Below are positions 9,740-18,221 of a stretch of DNA of 64,000 bases, in pieces. The DNA comes from Nocardia puris (lineage in GTDB: Bacteria > Actinomycetota > Actinomycetes > Mycobacteriales > Mycobacteriaceae). Position 1 is the stretch's first letter. Every line of letters starts with the position of its first letter. Location: positions 717,224-781,223 of the forward strand of contig NZ_QNRE01000001.1 of NCBI RefSeq assembly GCF_003315035.1, read 5' to 3'. Under the pieces are notes generated by a model. The model had not been told where the DNA came from, searched no databases, and saw nothing but the letters and a program-made list of their open reading frames with translations. The position numbers were made by a program, and so were the translations under genes.

Positions 9740-10507
9740 TCACTCCACCAGTCGCGCCTCGAAGGCGATGCGGTCGCCGCGATAGAGCGAGCGCACCCGC
9801 TCGACGGAGACGCCGTCCGGGTCGACACTGCGCCGGTTGAGCAGCAGCAGCGGCATGGCCGTGCTGCACTCCAGCAGCGCGGCCTCGCGGGGTGAGGCGA
9901 GCACGGTCTCGATGCGTTCGGTTGCGGCGCCGAAGGTGACGCCGCGCTCGCGCAGCGCCGCGTAGAGCGAGGTGGTGGGGTCGTAGCCGTCGCGCAGGCC
10001 GGCGAAGCGCGGCAATGGCAGGAACGTGCTCTCCAGGCCGATGCGTTCCCCGTCGGCCAGTAGGACCCGCTCCAGGTGCATGACCGGAGCGCCGGGGGCG
10101 ATATCGAGATCGCGAGCCGTGTCGGCGTCGGCGGGGAGGTCTTCCCAGCCCACCAGGATGCGGCCGGGCACGCGTCCGAGGCTCAGCGCACCCTCGGTGT
10201 AGGAGCGCAGCGAGAGCGGCTGCACCATCTTCGGACGCGACACCACGGTGCCCCGGCCCTGGCGGCGAACCCGCCCCTCCACCAACAGATCTCGCAACGC
10301 CTGGCGCACCGTCTCGCGCGCGACCGCGAACCGGACGGCGAGTTCCCGTTCGGAGGGCACCGGATCGCCTTCGGCGAGACCGTCGATCATCTGCTCCAGC
10401 TCGGTCCGCACGTGGTACGACTTGGGCAGCCGCCCCGGAATCGCGGAATCGCCGTTCGCCCTGGGCATTTCGGCGCGCGCGGCGCGCGCTGGTTCGGTCG
10501 CCTCCAT
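9740..10507 (-). CDS. GntR-family regulator with UTRA domain, PhnF/HutC type
   Basis: 255 residues. A winged helix-turn-helix lies at about 28-95 (SERELAVRFAVARETVRQALRDLLVEG) and is followed by a ligand-binding UTRA domain at about 105-250. It is divergent from the phosphonate genes, and two 12-bp palindromes of the type bound by mycobacterial PhnF lie in the shared promoter. It probably represses itself and the catabolic/transport operon until a phosphonate or phosphate signal appears. The role is inferred from context and operator sequence; the family assignment is secure. Confidence 0.88.
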   Translation of the reverse strand: MEATEPARAARAEMPRANGDSAIPGRLPKSYHVRTELEQMIDGLAEGDPVPSERELAVRFAVARETVRQALRDLLVEGRVRRQGRGTVVSRPKMVQPLSLRSYTEGALSLGRVPGRILVGWEDLPADADTARDLDIAPGAPVMHLERVLLADGERIGLESTFLPLPRFAGLRDGYDPTTSLYAALRERGVTFGAATERIETVLASPREAALLECSTAMPLLLLNRRSVDPDGVSVERVRSLYRGDRIAFEARLVE

Positions 10508-10527
10508 GAGCCCAGCGTACCCGAGAC

Positions 10528-10539
10528 TGGTCTATACCA
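10528..10539. promoter_or_regulatory. GntR/PhnF-type operator 1
   Basis: TGGTCTATACCA, a near-perfect palindrome 21 bp upstream of the regulator start, with the TGGT-N4-ACCA form known for PhnF-like proteins. Its centre is 47 bp from operator 2. Confidence 0.75.
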
Positions 10540-10574
10540 ATTATTAACCTGGCGTTTGCACAGGAAACACCCAT

Positions 10575-10586
10575 TGGTCTAGACCA
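10575..10586. promoter_or_regulatory. GntR/PhnF-type operator 2
   Basis: TGGTCTAGACCA, a perfect 12-bp palindrome immediately upstream of the FAD oxidoreductase start. The identical sequence recurs at 56658. Confidence 0.8.
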
Positions 10587-10604
10587 TTGCCCACCATGGT
10601 TCCC

Positions 10605-11732
10605 ATGCGATTGGTCATCATCGGCGGCGGCATCCTCGGCACGGCGCACGCCGTCGCCGCGATCCGCCGCGGACACGAGGTAGTCCAGCTCGAACGCGAG
10701 CCCGAAGCGCGCGGTGCGACCGTGCGCAACTTCGGCCTGGTGTGGGTGTCGGGACGCACCGACGCGGAGCTGGCGCTCACCCTGCGTTCGCGCGAGCTGT
10801 GGGAGGAGATCGGCGGCAAGGTCCCCGGCGTCGGCTTCCGGCCCGCCGGGTCGATCACGCTGGTGCGCACCCCCGAGGAGTTGGCGGTCGCCGAAGCCGC
10901 CGCGGCGGGCGAGACCGCCGAGGCGCGCGGATTCACGCTGCTCGAGCCCGGCGAGGTGCGGGCGCTGAATCCCGCGCTGCGCGGCAAATACCTTGCGGGA
11001 CTGCACTGCTCGACCGATGCCGCGGTCGAGTCGCGCCAGGCGCTGCCCGCGCTGCGCGCCTACCTCACGGCCTCGGGGCGCTACGTCTTCCACGCGGGCA
11101 CCGAGGCCAGGGCCGTCACCGACACCGGTTCCGGCGCGACGGTGCTCGACGATCAGGGCCGCACGCACGCCGCCGATCTGGTGCTGCACTGCCCCGGCGC
11201 GGCCCACTCGGGCCTCACCAAGGAACTGGTCGCCGACCTCCCGGTGCGCCGCGTGCGACTGCAGATGATGCAGACCGCGCCGCTGGGCGAGCCGCTGACC
11301 ACCGCGATCGCCGACGGCGACAGCTTCCGCTACTACCCCGGTTTCGCCGGGCCCGAGGTGGACGCGCTCACCCGCGAACAGGCGCAGACCGCGACCGCCG
11401 CCGAGCACAAGATGCAGCTGCTCTGCGTGCAGCGCCTGCACGGCGGGCTGACCATCGGCGACACCCACGAGTACACCGAGCCGTTCGCCTTCGACGTGGA
11501 CGAGGCCCCCTACGACCACCTCACGACGGTGACCGAGGAACTGCTCGGCCGCGAGCTGCCGCCGATCGTGCGCCGCTGGGCCGGTGTCTACAGCCAGAGC
11601 GTCGACCCCGGCGCGCTGGTGACCCGCGCCGCCGCGAGCGACCACATCCGGGTGATCACCGGCCCCGGCGGCCGCGGGATGACGCTCGGCCCCGCCCTCG
11701 GCGAGGAAACCGCCGACCTGCTCGGACTCTGA
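10605..11732 (+). CDS. FAD-dependent oxidoreductase of the phosphonate-associated (TIGR03364-like) type
   Basis: 375 residues, DAO fold. It opens with the FAD-binding motif (MRLVIIGGGILGTAHAVAA) and ends with GPGGRGMTLGPALGEE. Family members sit next to phosphonatase-like hydrolases and aminoethylphosphonate transporters, and are thought to oxidise an amino(methyl)phosphonate side chain to an aldehyde; the exact substrate here is inferred. ATG codons at 10596 and 10605 are both in frame. 10605 gives the canonical N-terminus. No clear ribosome site precedes it and operator 2 ends 18 bp before it, so the message may be nearly leaderless. It leads the operon that runs to 16455. Confidence 0.85.
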   Translation: MRLVIIGGGILGTAHAVAAIRRGHEVVQLEREPEARGATVRNFGLVWVSGRTDAELALTLRSRELWEEIGGKVPGVGFRPAGSITLVRTPEELAVAEAAAAGETAEARGFTLLEPGEVRALNPALRGKYLAGLHCSTDAAVESRQALPALRAYLTASGRYVFHAGTEARAVTDTGSGATVLDDQGRTHAADLVLHCPGAAHSGLTKELVADLPVRRVRLQMMQTAPLGEPLTTAIADGDSFRYYPGFAGPEVDALTREQAQTATAAEHKMQLLCVQRLHGGLTIGDTHEYTEPFAFDVDEAPYDHLTTVTEELLGRELPPIVRRWAGVYSQSVDPGALVTRAAASDHIRVITGPGGRGMTLGPALGEETADLLGL

Positions 11733-11741
11733 GGAGAACCC

Positions 11742-12428
11742 ATGTCGCCCAAGACGATCGACCTCGCCGTACTGGATATGGCGGGCACCACCGTCGCCGA
11801 CGACGGCCTGGTGGTGCGCGCCTTCGAGGCCGCCGCCACCGCCGCCGGACTGCCCGCCGAAGGCCCCGAGCGGGACAAGGCCCGCGCCTATGTGCTGGAG
11901 ACGATGGGTCAGTCCAAGATCAGCGTCTTCCGCGCCCTGCTCGGCGACGACCGGGCACGCACCGCCAACGAGGCCTTCGAAGCGGCCTACGACGCGCTCA
12001 TCGACGAGGTCGGCGTCACGCCGATTCCCGGTGCGGCCGAGGCGATCTCGGGCCTGCGCGCCGACGGCGTGCGCGTCGCATTGACGACCGGTTTCAGCCG
12101 CGCGACGCAGGATCGCCTGCTCGCCGCGCTGGACTGGGCGGACCTGGCCGACCTCACGCTCGCGCCCTCGGACGCCGGTCGCGGCCGCCCCTACCCCGAT
12201 CTGGTGCTGACCGCGCTGCTGCAGCTGCGCGTCGACGCCGTCGACCGGGTCGCCGTGCTCGGCGACACCACCAGCGATATCGCGACCGGACTGGCCGCGG
12301 GCGCCCGGATCGTCGCGGGCACGCTCACCGGCGCGCACGACGAGGAGCAGCTGCGCGCCGCGGGCGCGACCCACGTGGTGCCCTCCGTCACCGAGTTCGC
12401 CGACCTGATCCGCGCCGAGCGCGGCTGA
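11742..12428 (+). CDS. phosphonatase-like HAD hydrolase
   Basis: 228 residues. The HAD nucleophile is D12 in LDMAGTT; the Ala at +2 instead of Asp is the phosphonoacetaldehyde hydrolase pattern (DWAGT). ETMGQSK places Lys59 where phosphonatase has its Schiff-base lysine (MGxxK). Motif III/IV is GDTTSDIATG. The likely reaction is C-P cleavage of phosphonoacetaldehyde or a close analogue, producing phosphate and an aldehyde; this is inferred from motifs and neighbours. A GAGGAG site sits just before the ATG, 9 bp after the oxidoreductase stop. Confidence 0.88.
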   Translation: MSPKTIDLAVLDMAGTTVADDGLVVRAFEAAATAAGLPAEGPERDKARAYVLETMGQSKISVFRALLGDDRARTANEAFEAAYDALIDEVGVTPIPGAAEAISGLRADGVRVALTTGFSRATQDRLLAALDWADLADLTLAPSDAGRGRPYPDLVLTALLQLRVDAVDRVAVLGDTTSDIATGLAAGARIVAGTLTGAHDEEQLRAAGATHVVPSVTEFADLIRAERG

Positions 12429-12504
12429 GGCTCCCGCGTTCACGCGGGCGAAACCCCTGTCCCGTCGACCATCGAACCCCCACGAAGCGAAAGATGCTGC
12501 CATC

Positions 12505-13563
12505 GTGCGTACTTCACCCACGCGCCTGTCCCGAGTCCTGAACAGAACCGCCCTCCTGGTCGCGGCCGCCACCACCGTCGCCGTCACCGGGGCCTGCGGC
12601 GGCACCGGCGCAGGCGGATCCGGCGGGGAGACGGTCACCGTCTACTCCGCCGACGGCCTCGACGGCTGGTACGCCACCCAGTTCGAGAAGTTCGAAGCCG
12701 AGACCGGCATCGCGGTCGACCTCGTCGCCGCGGGCTCGGGCGAGGTGGTGAACCGGCTGGAGAAGGAACAGTCCAACCCGCAGGCCGATGTGGTGGTGAC
12801 GCTGCCGCCGTTCATCCAGAAGGCCGACAGCGCCGGACTGCTCGAGCCGCACGGCGTCGACACCGCCGCCTACCCCGACACCGAGAAGGACCCCGCGGGC
12901 AAGTACGTGAGCCTGGCGGGCAACTACCTGAACTTCATCGCGCACTCCTCGGTCGACGCGTCCGCCCTCACCTGGGACGACCTGCTGAAGCCGGAATACC
13001 GTGGCAAACTGCAATATTCGACGCCGGGGCAGGCCGGTGACGGCACCGCCGTGCTGATCCTGCTGCAGCAGTTGCGCGGCAAGCAGGGCGCGCTGGACTA
13101 CCTGAACGCGTTGCAGGTCAACAATGTCGGGCCGTCGTCGTCCACCGGCAAGCTCCAGCCGAAGGTCGACAAGGGCGAACTGCTCATCGCCAACGGCGAC
13201 ATCCAGATGAACATGGAATCGATCACCGCCAGCGGCTCCACGTTCGACATCTTCTTCCCCGCCTCGCCCGGCGGCGCCAAGCACACGGTGGCGCTGCCGT
13301 ACTTCATGGGCCTGGCGAAGGGCGCGCCCAACTCCGAGGGCGGGCGCAAGCTGATCGAGTTCCTGCTCAGCAAGGACGTGCAGCAGACGCTGGGTCCCGA
13401 CGCGTTCGCGGTGTCGGCGCGCACCGACGTCAGCGGCACCGGTTCCGGCACCACGCCGGCCTCGCTGCTCGAGGGCGTGGAGATCGTGCGGCCGGACTGG
13501 TCGCGCGTGCTCGCCGAACTCGACGCCGACCTCGCCGCCTACAACCAGGCCATCGGAGGCTGA
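12505..13563 (+). CDS. ABC transporter substrate-binding lipoprotein, 2-aminoethylphosphonate type
   Basis: 352 residues. A lipoprotein signal peptide ends in the lipobox AVTGAC, so it is anchored outside the membrane. The mature part (VTVYSADGLDGWYATQFEKFE) is a class of periplasmic-binding protein close to iron/spermidine binders and annotated for aminoethylphosphonate in similar operons. Ligand specificity is inferred from the adjacent phosphonatase-like enzyme. It starts with GTG at 12505 and is separated by only 1 bp from the ATPase gene. Confidence 0.85.
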   Translation: MRTSPTRLSRVLNRTALLVAAATTVAVTGACGGTGAGGSGGETVTVYSADGLDGWYATQFEKFEAETGIAVDLVAAGSGEVVNRLEKEQSNPQADVVVTLPPFIQKADSAGLLEPHGVDTAAYPDTEKDPAGKYVSLAGNYLNFIAHSSVDASALTWDDLLKPEYRGKLQYSTPGQAGDGTAVLILLQQLRGKQGALDYLNALQVNNVGPSSSTGKLQPKVDKGELLIANGDIQMNMESITASGSTFDIFFPASPGGAKHTVALPYFMGLAKGAPNSEGGRKLIEFLLSKDVQQTLGPDAFAVSARTDVSGTGSGTTPASLLEGVEIVRPDWSRVLAELDADLAAYNQAIGG

Positions 13564-13564
13564 C

Positions 13565-14767
13565 ATGATCCGCGGCGAGACGCTCACCGAATCGTCCACG
13601 GTCACCGGGACTTCCGCGACCGGGGCCACCGAACCCGCCATCGTCTTCGACCGCGTCGGCGTGCGGTACGGCACCGGTCGCACGTCCACCGTCGCCCTGG
13701 CCGATTTCACGCTGCGCGTCGCCGCGGGCGAAACCGTCGCGCTGCTCGGGCCCAGCGGCTCCGGCAAGTCGACCGCGCTCAAGGCGCTGGCCGGATTCGT
13801 CCGGCCCACCTCGGGCGCGGTCCGGCTGGCCGGGCGCGACGTCACCCACCTCTCCCCCGCCAAACGCGGCATCGGCGTGGTGGTGCAGTCCTACGCGCTG
13901 TTCCCGCACATGAGCGTGGCAGGCAACGTCGCGTTCGGGTTGAAGGCCAATCGCGTGCCGCGCGGGGACATTCCGGCGCGGGTCACCGAGGCGCTGAGCA
14001 TGGTGGGCATGGCCGACTACGCCAAGCGGCTGCCCCGGGAACTGTCGGGCGGACAGCAGCAGCGGGTGGCGATCGCCCGCGCGCTGGCGATCCGCCCGAA
14101 GGTGCTCCTGCTGGACGAGCCGCTGGCCGCGCTGGACGCGCAGCTGCGCCACTCCATGCTCGGTGAACTGCAACAGTTGCGAAAGGCCTTGCCGGACACG
14201 GCGATGCTGTACGTGACGCATGATCAAGCCGAAGCGCTGGCGCTGGCCGATCGCATCGCCGTCATGCGGGACGCGCGGCTGGTCGACATCGACACCGCGC
14301 GCAACCTCTGGCAGCGCCCGCCCAGCGACTTCACCGCCGCCTTCCTCGGTGGCGCGAACCTGGTGCCCTGCACGGTCAACCGGTCCTCGGGCGGGACCGC
14401 GCTGGTCACCGCGGGCGCGCACACCCTGCGCGCCGAGGCGCCGAAACCCGGTATCGGCGCGCTGGATTGGGAACCGGATTCACCCGCCCTGCTCTGCGTG
14501 CGGCCGCACACGGTGACGCTGACGGGGCCCGGCGAGCGGAATGCGTTGCCCGGCACCGTACTCAGCAACGTGTGGCGCGGCGCGGTGACGCGGGTGGAGA
14601 TCGAGGTGGACGGACTCGGTGCCGCGCTCGCGGTGGACGTGCCCGGCCACGCCGAGCCGGAACCCGGTGCGGCCGTGGGCGTGCGCCTGCCCGACCCCGC
14701 CGGTGTGCTGATCCCCCGGCCGGTCGGCGGCGCGGCGGCTTCGGGCGACGCGGAGGATCCGGCATGA
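13565..14767 (+). CDS. ABC transporter ATP-binding protein, PotA/phosphonate type
   Basis: 400 residues. Walker A GPSGSGKST (about 60-68), Q-loop VVVQSYALFPHM, signature LSGGQQQRVA, Walker B VLLLDEPLAALD and the H-loop YVTHDQAEA are all intact. A C-terminal TOBE-like regulatory domain follows from about residue 250. It energises uptake by the two permeases downstream. Its TGA overlaps the next ATG (ATGA), indicating coupling. Confidence 0.93.
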   Translation: MIRGETLTESSTVTGTSATGATEPAIVFDRVGVRYGTGRTSTVALADFTLRVAAGETVALLGPSGSGKSTALKALAGFVRPTSGAVRLAGRDVTHLSPAKRGIGVVVQSYALFPHMSVAGNVAFGLKANRVPRGDIPARVTEALSMVGMADYAKRLPRELSGGQQQRVAIARALAIRPKVLLLDEPLAALDAQLRHSMLGELQQLRKALPDTAMLYVTHDQAEALALADRIAVMRDARLVDIDTARNLWQRPPSDFTAAFLGGANLVPCTVNRSSGGTALVTAGAHTLRAEAPKPGIGALDWEPDSPALLCVRPHTVTLTGPGERNALPGTVLSNVWRGAVTRVEIEVDGLGAALAVDVPGHAEPEPGAAVGVRLPDPAGVLIPRPVGGAAASGDAEDPA

Positions 14768-15654
14768 CCGCGCTGCTCGACACGCCCGCACCCGAGACCG
14801 AACCGGACCCGGTACGCGAAGGCCGAAGGTGGCAGCCGGTCGCGTGGGCGCTGCCGCCCCTGCTCGTTGTCCTGCTCATCGCGGTCTACCCGATCCTGCG
14901 GGTCCTCACCGAATCCACGGTGACGCCCGACGGGCGCGGGCTGACGGTGTGGACCGACGTGCTCGGCTCCGAAGCGTTCCGGAACGCGTTGTGGCGCACC
15001 GTGTCCATCGCCGTCGCCTCCACCGCGGGCTGCCTGGTGCTCGGCACCTTCCTCGCCGTGGTCCTGGCGTTCGTGCCGTTCCCCGGATCGGCGGTGGTGG
15101 GCCGGCTCATCGACACCGTGCTCACCCTGCCGTCGTTCCTGGTGACGCTGGCGTTCACCTTCCTCTACGGCACGGCGGGCGCGGTGAACGCGCTGATCTC
15201 CGAGATCACCGGCCGCACGACGCCGCTGCTGGACTTCCTCTACACCCCGCTCGGCGTGATCGCGGCCGAGATCACCTTCTTCACGCCGTTCGTGGTGCGG
15301 CCCCTGCTCGCGGCCTTCGCCCAGCTGCCCCGCGAACAACTCGACGTGGCCGCGAGCCTGGGCGCCTCGCCGTGGCGGGTGCTGCGCCAGGTGGTGCTGC
15401 CCGAGGCGTGGCCCGCGCTGGCCGCCGGCGGCAGCCTGGTGCTGCTGCTGACGCTCAACGAATTCGGCATCGTGCTGTTCACCGGCGCCAAGGGCGTGCT
15501 CACGCTGCCCGCGCTGATCTACACGCGCGGCATCGTCACCTTCGACCTGCCCGGCGCGGCGGTGCTGGCCACCGTGCAGGTGGCGCTGTCGCTCACGCTC
15601 TACGCCCTCTACCGAGTCGTGTTCGCGCGCATGACCGCGCGGAAAGGACGGTGA
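14764..15654 (+). CDS. ABC transporter permease 1 (phosphonate module)
   Basis: 296 residues with about six membrane segments. The EAA loop that contacts the ATPase reads DVAASLGASPWRVLRQVVLPEAW. BPD_transp_1 family. Start by ATGA overlap with the ATPase gene. Confidence 0.9.
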   Translation: MTALLDTPAPETEPDPVREGRRWQPVAWALPPLLVVLLIAVYPILRVLTESTVTPDGRGLTVWTDVLGSEAFRNALWRTVSIAVASTAGCLVLGTFLAVVLAFVPFPGSAVVGRLIDTVLTLPSFLVTLAFTFLYGTAGAVNALISEITGRTTPLLDFLYTPLGVIAAEITFFTPFVVRPLLAAFAQLPREQLDVAASLGASPWRVLRQVVLPEAWPALAAGGSLVLLLTLNEFGIVLFTGAKGVLTLPALIYTRGIVTFDLPGAAVLATVQVALSLTLYALYRVVFARMTARKGR

Positions 15655-15657
15655 CCC

Positions 15658-16455
15658 GTGCTGGTCTGGACCAGGACCGGCCGCGCCGCGGTGCTCGCGG
15701 TGTTCGGTCTGGTGGTGACGGTCGTGTTCGTCGCGCCGATCGCGACGGTGGTCGCGGCATCGCTGGCGGGTAGCTGGACCGGGCCGCTGCCCTCGGATCT
15801 CGGATTCGCCAATCTCGGTGCGGCGCTGTCGGGCCGGGAGGCGGCGAGCCTGTCGGTGAGCTTGCAGACCGCGCTCCTCGCCGGCGCGCTCGCGCTGGTG
15901 CTGGGCACCTGGGCGGCGCTCGCCGCGCGGGAGGCGCCCGGCTGGCTGCGCCGCGCCACCGACGCGGTCTTCCACCTGCCGGTGGCGGTGCCGTCGGTGG
16001 CGATCGGGCTCGGCCTGCTCATCGCGTTCAACGAGCAACCGCTGCTGCTGGGCGGCACCCGATGGATCGTGATCCTGGCGCACACGGTGCTGGTGCTCGC
16101 CTACGCGTTCAGCGCGGTCTCGGCCGCGCTGGACCGGCTCGACCCCGCCTATCACCAGGCCGCGGAGTCGCTGGGCGCCGGACCGGTGCGGGTGCTGTGC
16201 CAGGTGACGCTGCCGCTGCTGCTGCCTGCGCTGGGCGCGGCGGCCGGATTGTCGATCGCGCTGTCGATGGGCGAACTGGGGGCCACGATCATGGTCTACC
16301 CCGCCGCCTGGCGCACCCTGCCGGTGACCATCTTCGCCCAGACCGATCGCGGCGAGGTGTTCGACGCCGCGGCCGGGACCACCTTGCTCGTGCTGGTCAC
16401 CCTCGTCGCGCTGGTGGTGCTGGGACGGCTGAAAGGCCGCGCGGCACTGCGCTGA
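15658..16455 (+). CDS. ABC transporter permease 2 (phosphonate module)
   Basis: 265 residues with about six membrane segments; EAA loop YHQAAESLGAGPVRVLCQVTLP. It pairs with permease 1 to form the channel. The GTG start is 3 bp after the permease 1 stop. Last gene of the phosphonate operon. Confidence 0.9.
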   Translation: MLVWTRTGRAAVLAVFGLVVTVVFVAPIATVVAASLAGSWTGPLPSDLGFANLGAALSGREAASLSVSLQTALLAGALALVLGTWAALAAREAPGWLRRATDAVFHLPVAVPSVAIGLGLLIAFNEQPLLLGGTRWIVILAHTVLVLAYAFSAVSAALDRLDPAYHQAAESLGAGPVRVLCQVTLPLLLPALGAAAGLSIALSMGELGATIMVYPAAWRTLPVTIFAQTDRGEVFDAAAGTTLLVLVTLVALVVLGRLKGRAALR

Positions 16456-16475
16456 TCCGCGCATAGGATCACAGG

Positions 16476-17060
16476 GTGTCTCTGCTGCCTCTGATCTTCA
16501 CCGCGGGCTGGGCCAGCGGCATCAACGCCTACGCGGTGGTGCTGCTGTTCGGGCTCTTCGGACTCACCGGCGTCTCCGATGAGGTGCCCGAGGGCTTGCA
16601 GCGCACCGACGTGCTGGTGGCGGCCGCCGTGCTGTTCCTCATCGAACTGGTCGCCGACAAGGTGCCCTACCTGGACAGCTTCTGGGACGCGATCCACACG
16701 GTGATCCGGCCCGCCGCGGGCGCGGTGGTGGCGGCGCTGATCGCGGGATCGGACGACTCGCTGCCCCAACTGGCGGCGGCCGCGGTGGGCGGCACGACGG
16801 CCTTGATCAGTCATCTGGTCAAGGCCGGGCTGCGGATGGCGGTGAACACCTCGCCCGAACCGGCGAGCAATATCGTCACCAGCGCGGTGGAGGATCTGAG
16901 CGTGGCGGGCGTGATCACGCTGGCCGTGTTCTTCCCCGTCCTGGCCGCGATCATCGCGGGCGCGCTGCTGCTGATCGGGGTGACCCTGATCGTGTTGCTG
17001 GCCGGGCGGATTCGCCGCTACCGGCGACGGCGCCGGGAACGCCGCGCGGCCGCGACGTGA
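16476..17060 (+). CDS. DUF4126 membrane protein
   Basis: 194 residues. The start (LLPLIFTAGWASGINAYAVVLLFGLFG) is the DUF4126 signature, and there are about five hydrophobic segments and a very basic C-terminal tail (RIRRYRRRRRERR) that should lie in the cytoplasm. No biochemical function is established for the family. It follows the transporter operon by 20 bp on the same strand and may be read through, but nothing else links it to phosphonates. Confidence 0.8.
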   Translation: MSLLPLIFTAGWASGINAYAVVLLFGLFGLTGVSDEVPEGLQRTDVLVAAAVLFLIELVADKVPYLDSFWDAIHTVIRPAAGAVVAALIAGSDDSLPQLAAAAVGGTTALISHLVKAGLRMAVNTSPEPASNIVTSAVEDLSVAGVITLAVFFPVLAAIIAGALLLIGVTLIVLLAGRIRRYRRRRRERRAAAT

Positions 17061-17222
17061 GCGCTGGGTTCCGGGCGGGCGTGCCGCGCCAGTCGACCGC
17101 GCGGCACGCCGGGCGGGGCGCCCCGTTGCGCCCGCCGTCTCCGGGGGCGACGAGTACTCGCCGCTCGGCGGGCGGTGTCGCCGGTCGGGCGGGACACCGC
17201 GGGCGGACGCGGCCGGGGCGGG

Positions 17223-17666
17223 CTACTGCTCGGGCAGTCGACGGCGGCCACCGGCCACGTCGGATACCAGATCAGTGTATCCGTCGACCAGTTCGGCCAG
17301 GTGGTACCAGTGCTTATGGGTGTTGTCGCTGCGCGGGCCGTCGACGTCGATGGCCTGGTTCGCCTGCGCCCAGCTGCGCGCCATGCGGTCCACGACCGCG
17401 CCGAGGCTCTCGGTGTGCAGCGACGCGCCGTGGCGGTGCTGCGGCAGCTCCTGCGCGATCCAGTCGTTGATGTCGTCCACCAGTTCGCCACGGCGGCAAT
17501 CGATCTCGGCCACCAGCCGCGCGTCGCGCACCTCGGCGCGGCGGGCGTGCAGCTCCGCCAGCGCGTGCGCCGACCGCAACAGCTCACGGTCCTGGAAGCG
17601 GCGTCCCTGGAAGGCGCTCAGTATCTGGGGCGCGGTCGGCAGTGCCCCCACCGCAGGCGCGCTCAC
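17223..17666 (-). CDS. DUF4254 protein
   Basis: 147 residues, mostly helical and charged, with the DUF4254 pattern LAELHARRAEVRDARLVAEIDCRRGELVDDINDWIA and VDRMARSWAQANQAI. Function unknown. A paralogue lies at 29940-30377. GTG start preceded by a strong GAGGGGGAG site. Its promoter lies in an unusually AT-richer stretch (17690-17830). Confidence 0.78.
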   Translation of the reverse strand: MSAPAVGALPTAPQILSAFQGRRFQDRELLRSAHALAELHARRAEVRDARLVAEIDCRRGELVDDINDWIAQELPQHRHGASLHTESLGAVVDRMARSWAQANQAIDVDGPRSDNTHKHWYHLAELVDGYTDLVSDVAGGRRRLPEQ

Positions 17667-18163
17667 ATCTCCCCCTCGACAACACCCGACACCAACGCTC
17701 TATTTACCAACATCATTGGCTCTCGATTCGGTTATTCCCGGACATCGGATCGGCTCGGTCACACCAAGGCTAGCTGGATCATGCGCGTACAGATGCAAGA
17801 ACACAAGACTTTGAAACGCAATAGTGCGAACTAGGAAGTGCGCGCGGCGGTGGGTATCTGTTACCGACGGAACGCTGCCGCAGGTTGCCGCCTCATTGCG
17901 AGAAGCGGCCAATCCGCGCCGCCAGCGGGCGCGATTCATCAACCCCCCTGAACGATTTCGGACCCCGATCTGCCCGCGCGGGACGCGGGCGAACGCGACC
18001 CCAACATGTTTTGGCGGGGAACGACTTTCACCCTGTGGGACAGACACTGTCCAGGGCTAATCCGAAGCAAATGCGACTGACCGGTCGGATGAGCGCGGAG
18101 AAATCAGACCGGTCGGATGAATAACTCGGCGGCCATCGGGATTTCGTCCACCCGAGAAACACA
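17667..18163. other. gene-free stretch with a direct repeat
   Basis: About 500 bp, noticeably lower in GC around 17690-17830 than the genes on either side. It carries the promoter side of the DUF4254 gene and a 14-bp direct repeat near its end. I see no supportable gene. Confidence 0.5.
18079..18120. repeat. 14-bp direct repeat GACCGGTCGGATGA x2
   Basis: Copies at 18079-18092 and 18107-18120, spaced 28 bp start to start (close to three helical turns). Each holds the palindrome ACCGGT. A binding-site array is possible. Confidence 0.6.
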
Positions 18164-18195
18164 GCGCCGCCCGGCCGAGAAGGGCCGGGCGGCGC
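18164..18195 (-). terminator. strong hairpin after the monooxygenase gene
   Basis: GCGCCGCCCGGCC, loop GAGAAG, and its perfect 13-bp complement, ending 26 bp from the stop of the minus-strand gene. Confidence 0.85.
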
Positions 18196-18221
18196 GGTTG
18201 AGCGGGCGTCGTGCTCGGGAG

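Noticed and set aside
8613..12638. 1341-residue minus-strand frame
   Set aside because: It runs across several clearly coding plus-strand genes and the GntR gene in another frame; no domain recognised.
14224..16464. 746-residue minus-strand frame opposite the permeases
   Set aside because: Antisense shadow full of His/Arg/Gln; the permease genes are overlapping and complete.
17700..18060. Small genes in the low-GC spacer
   Set aside because: Several frames are open but none has a ribosome site, a plausible composition or a family.
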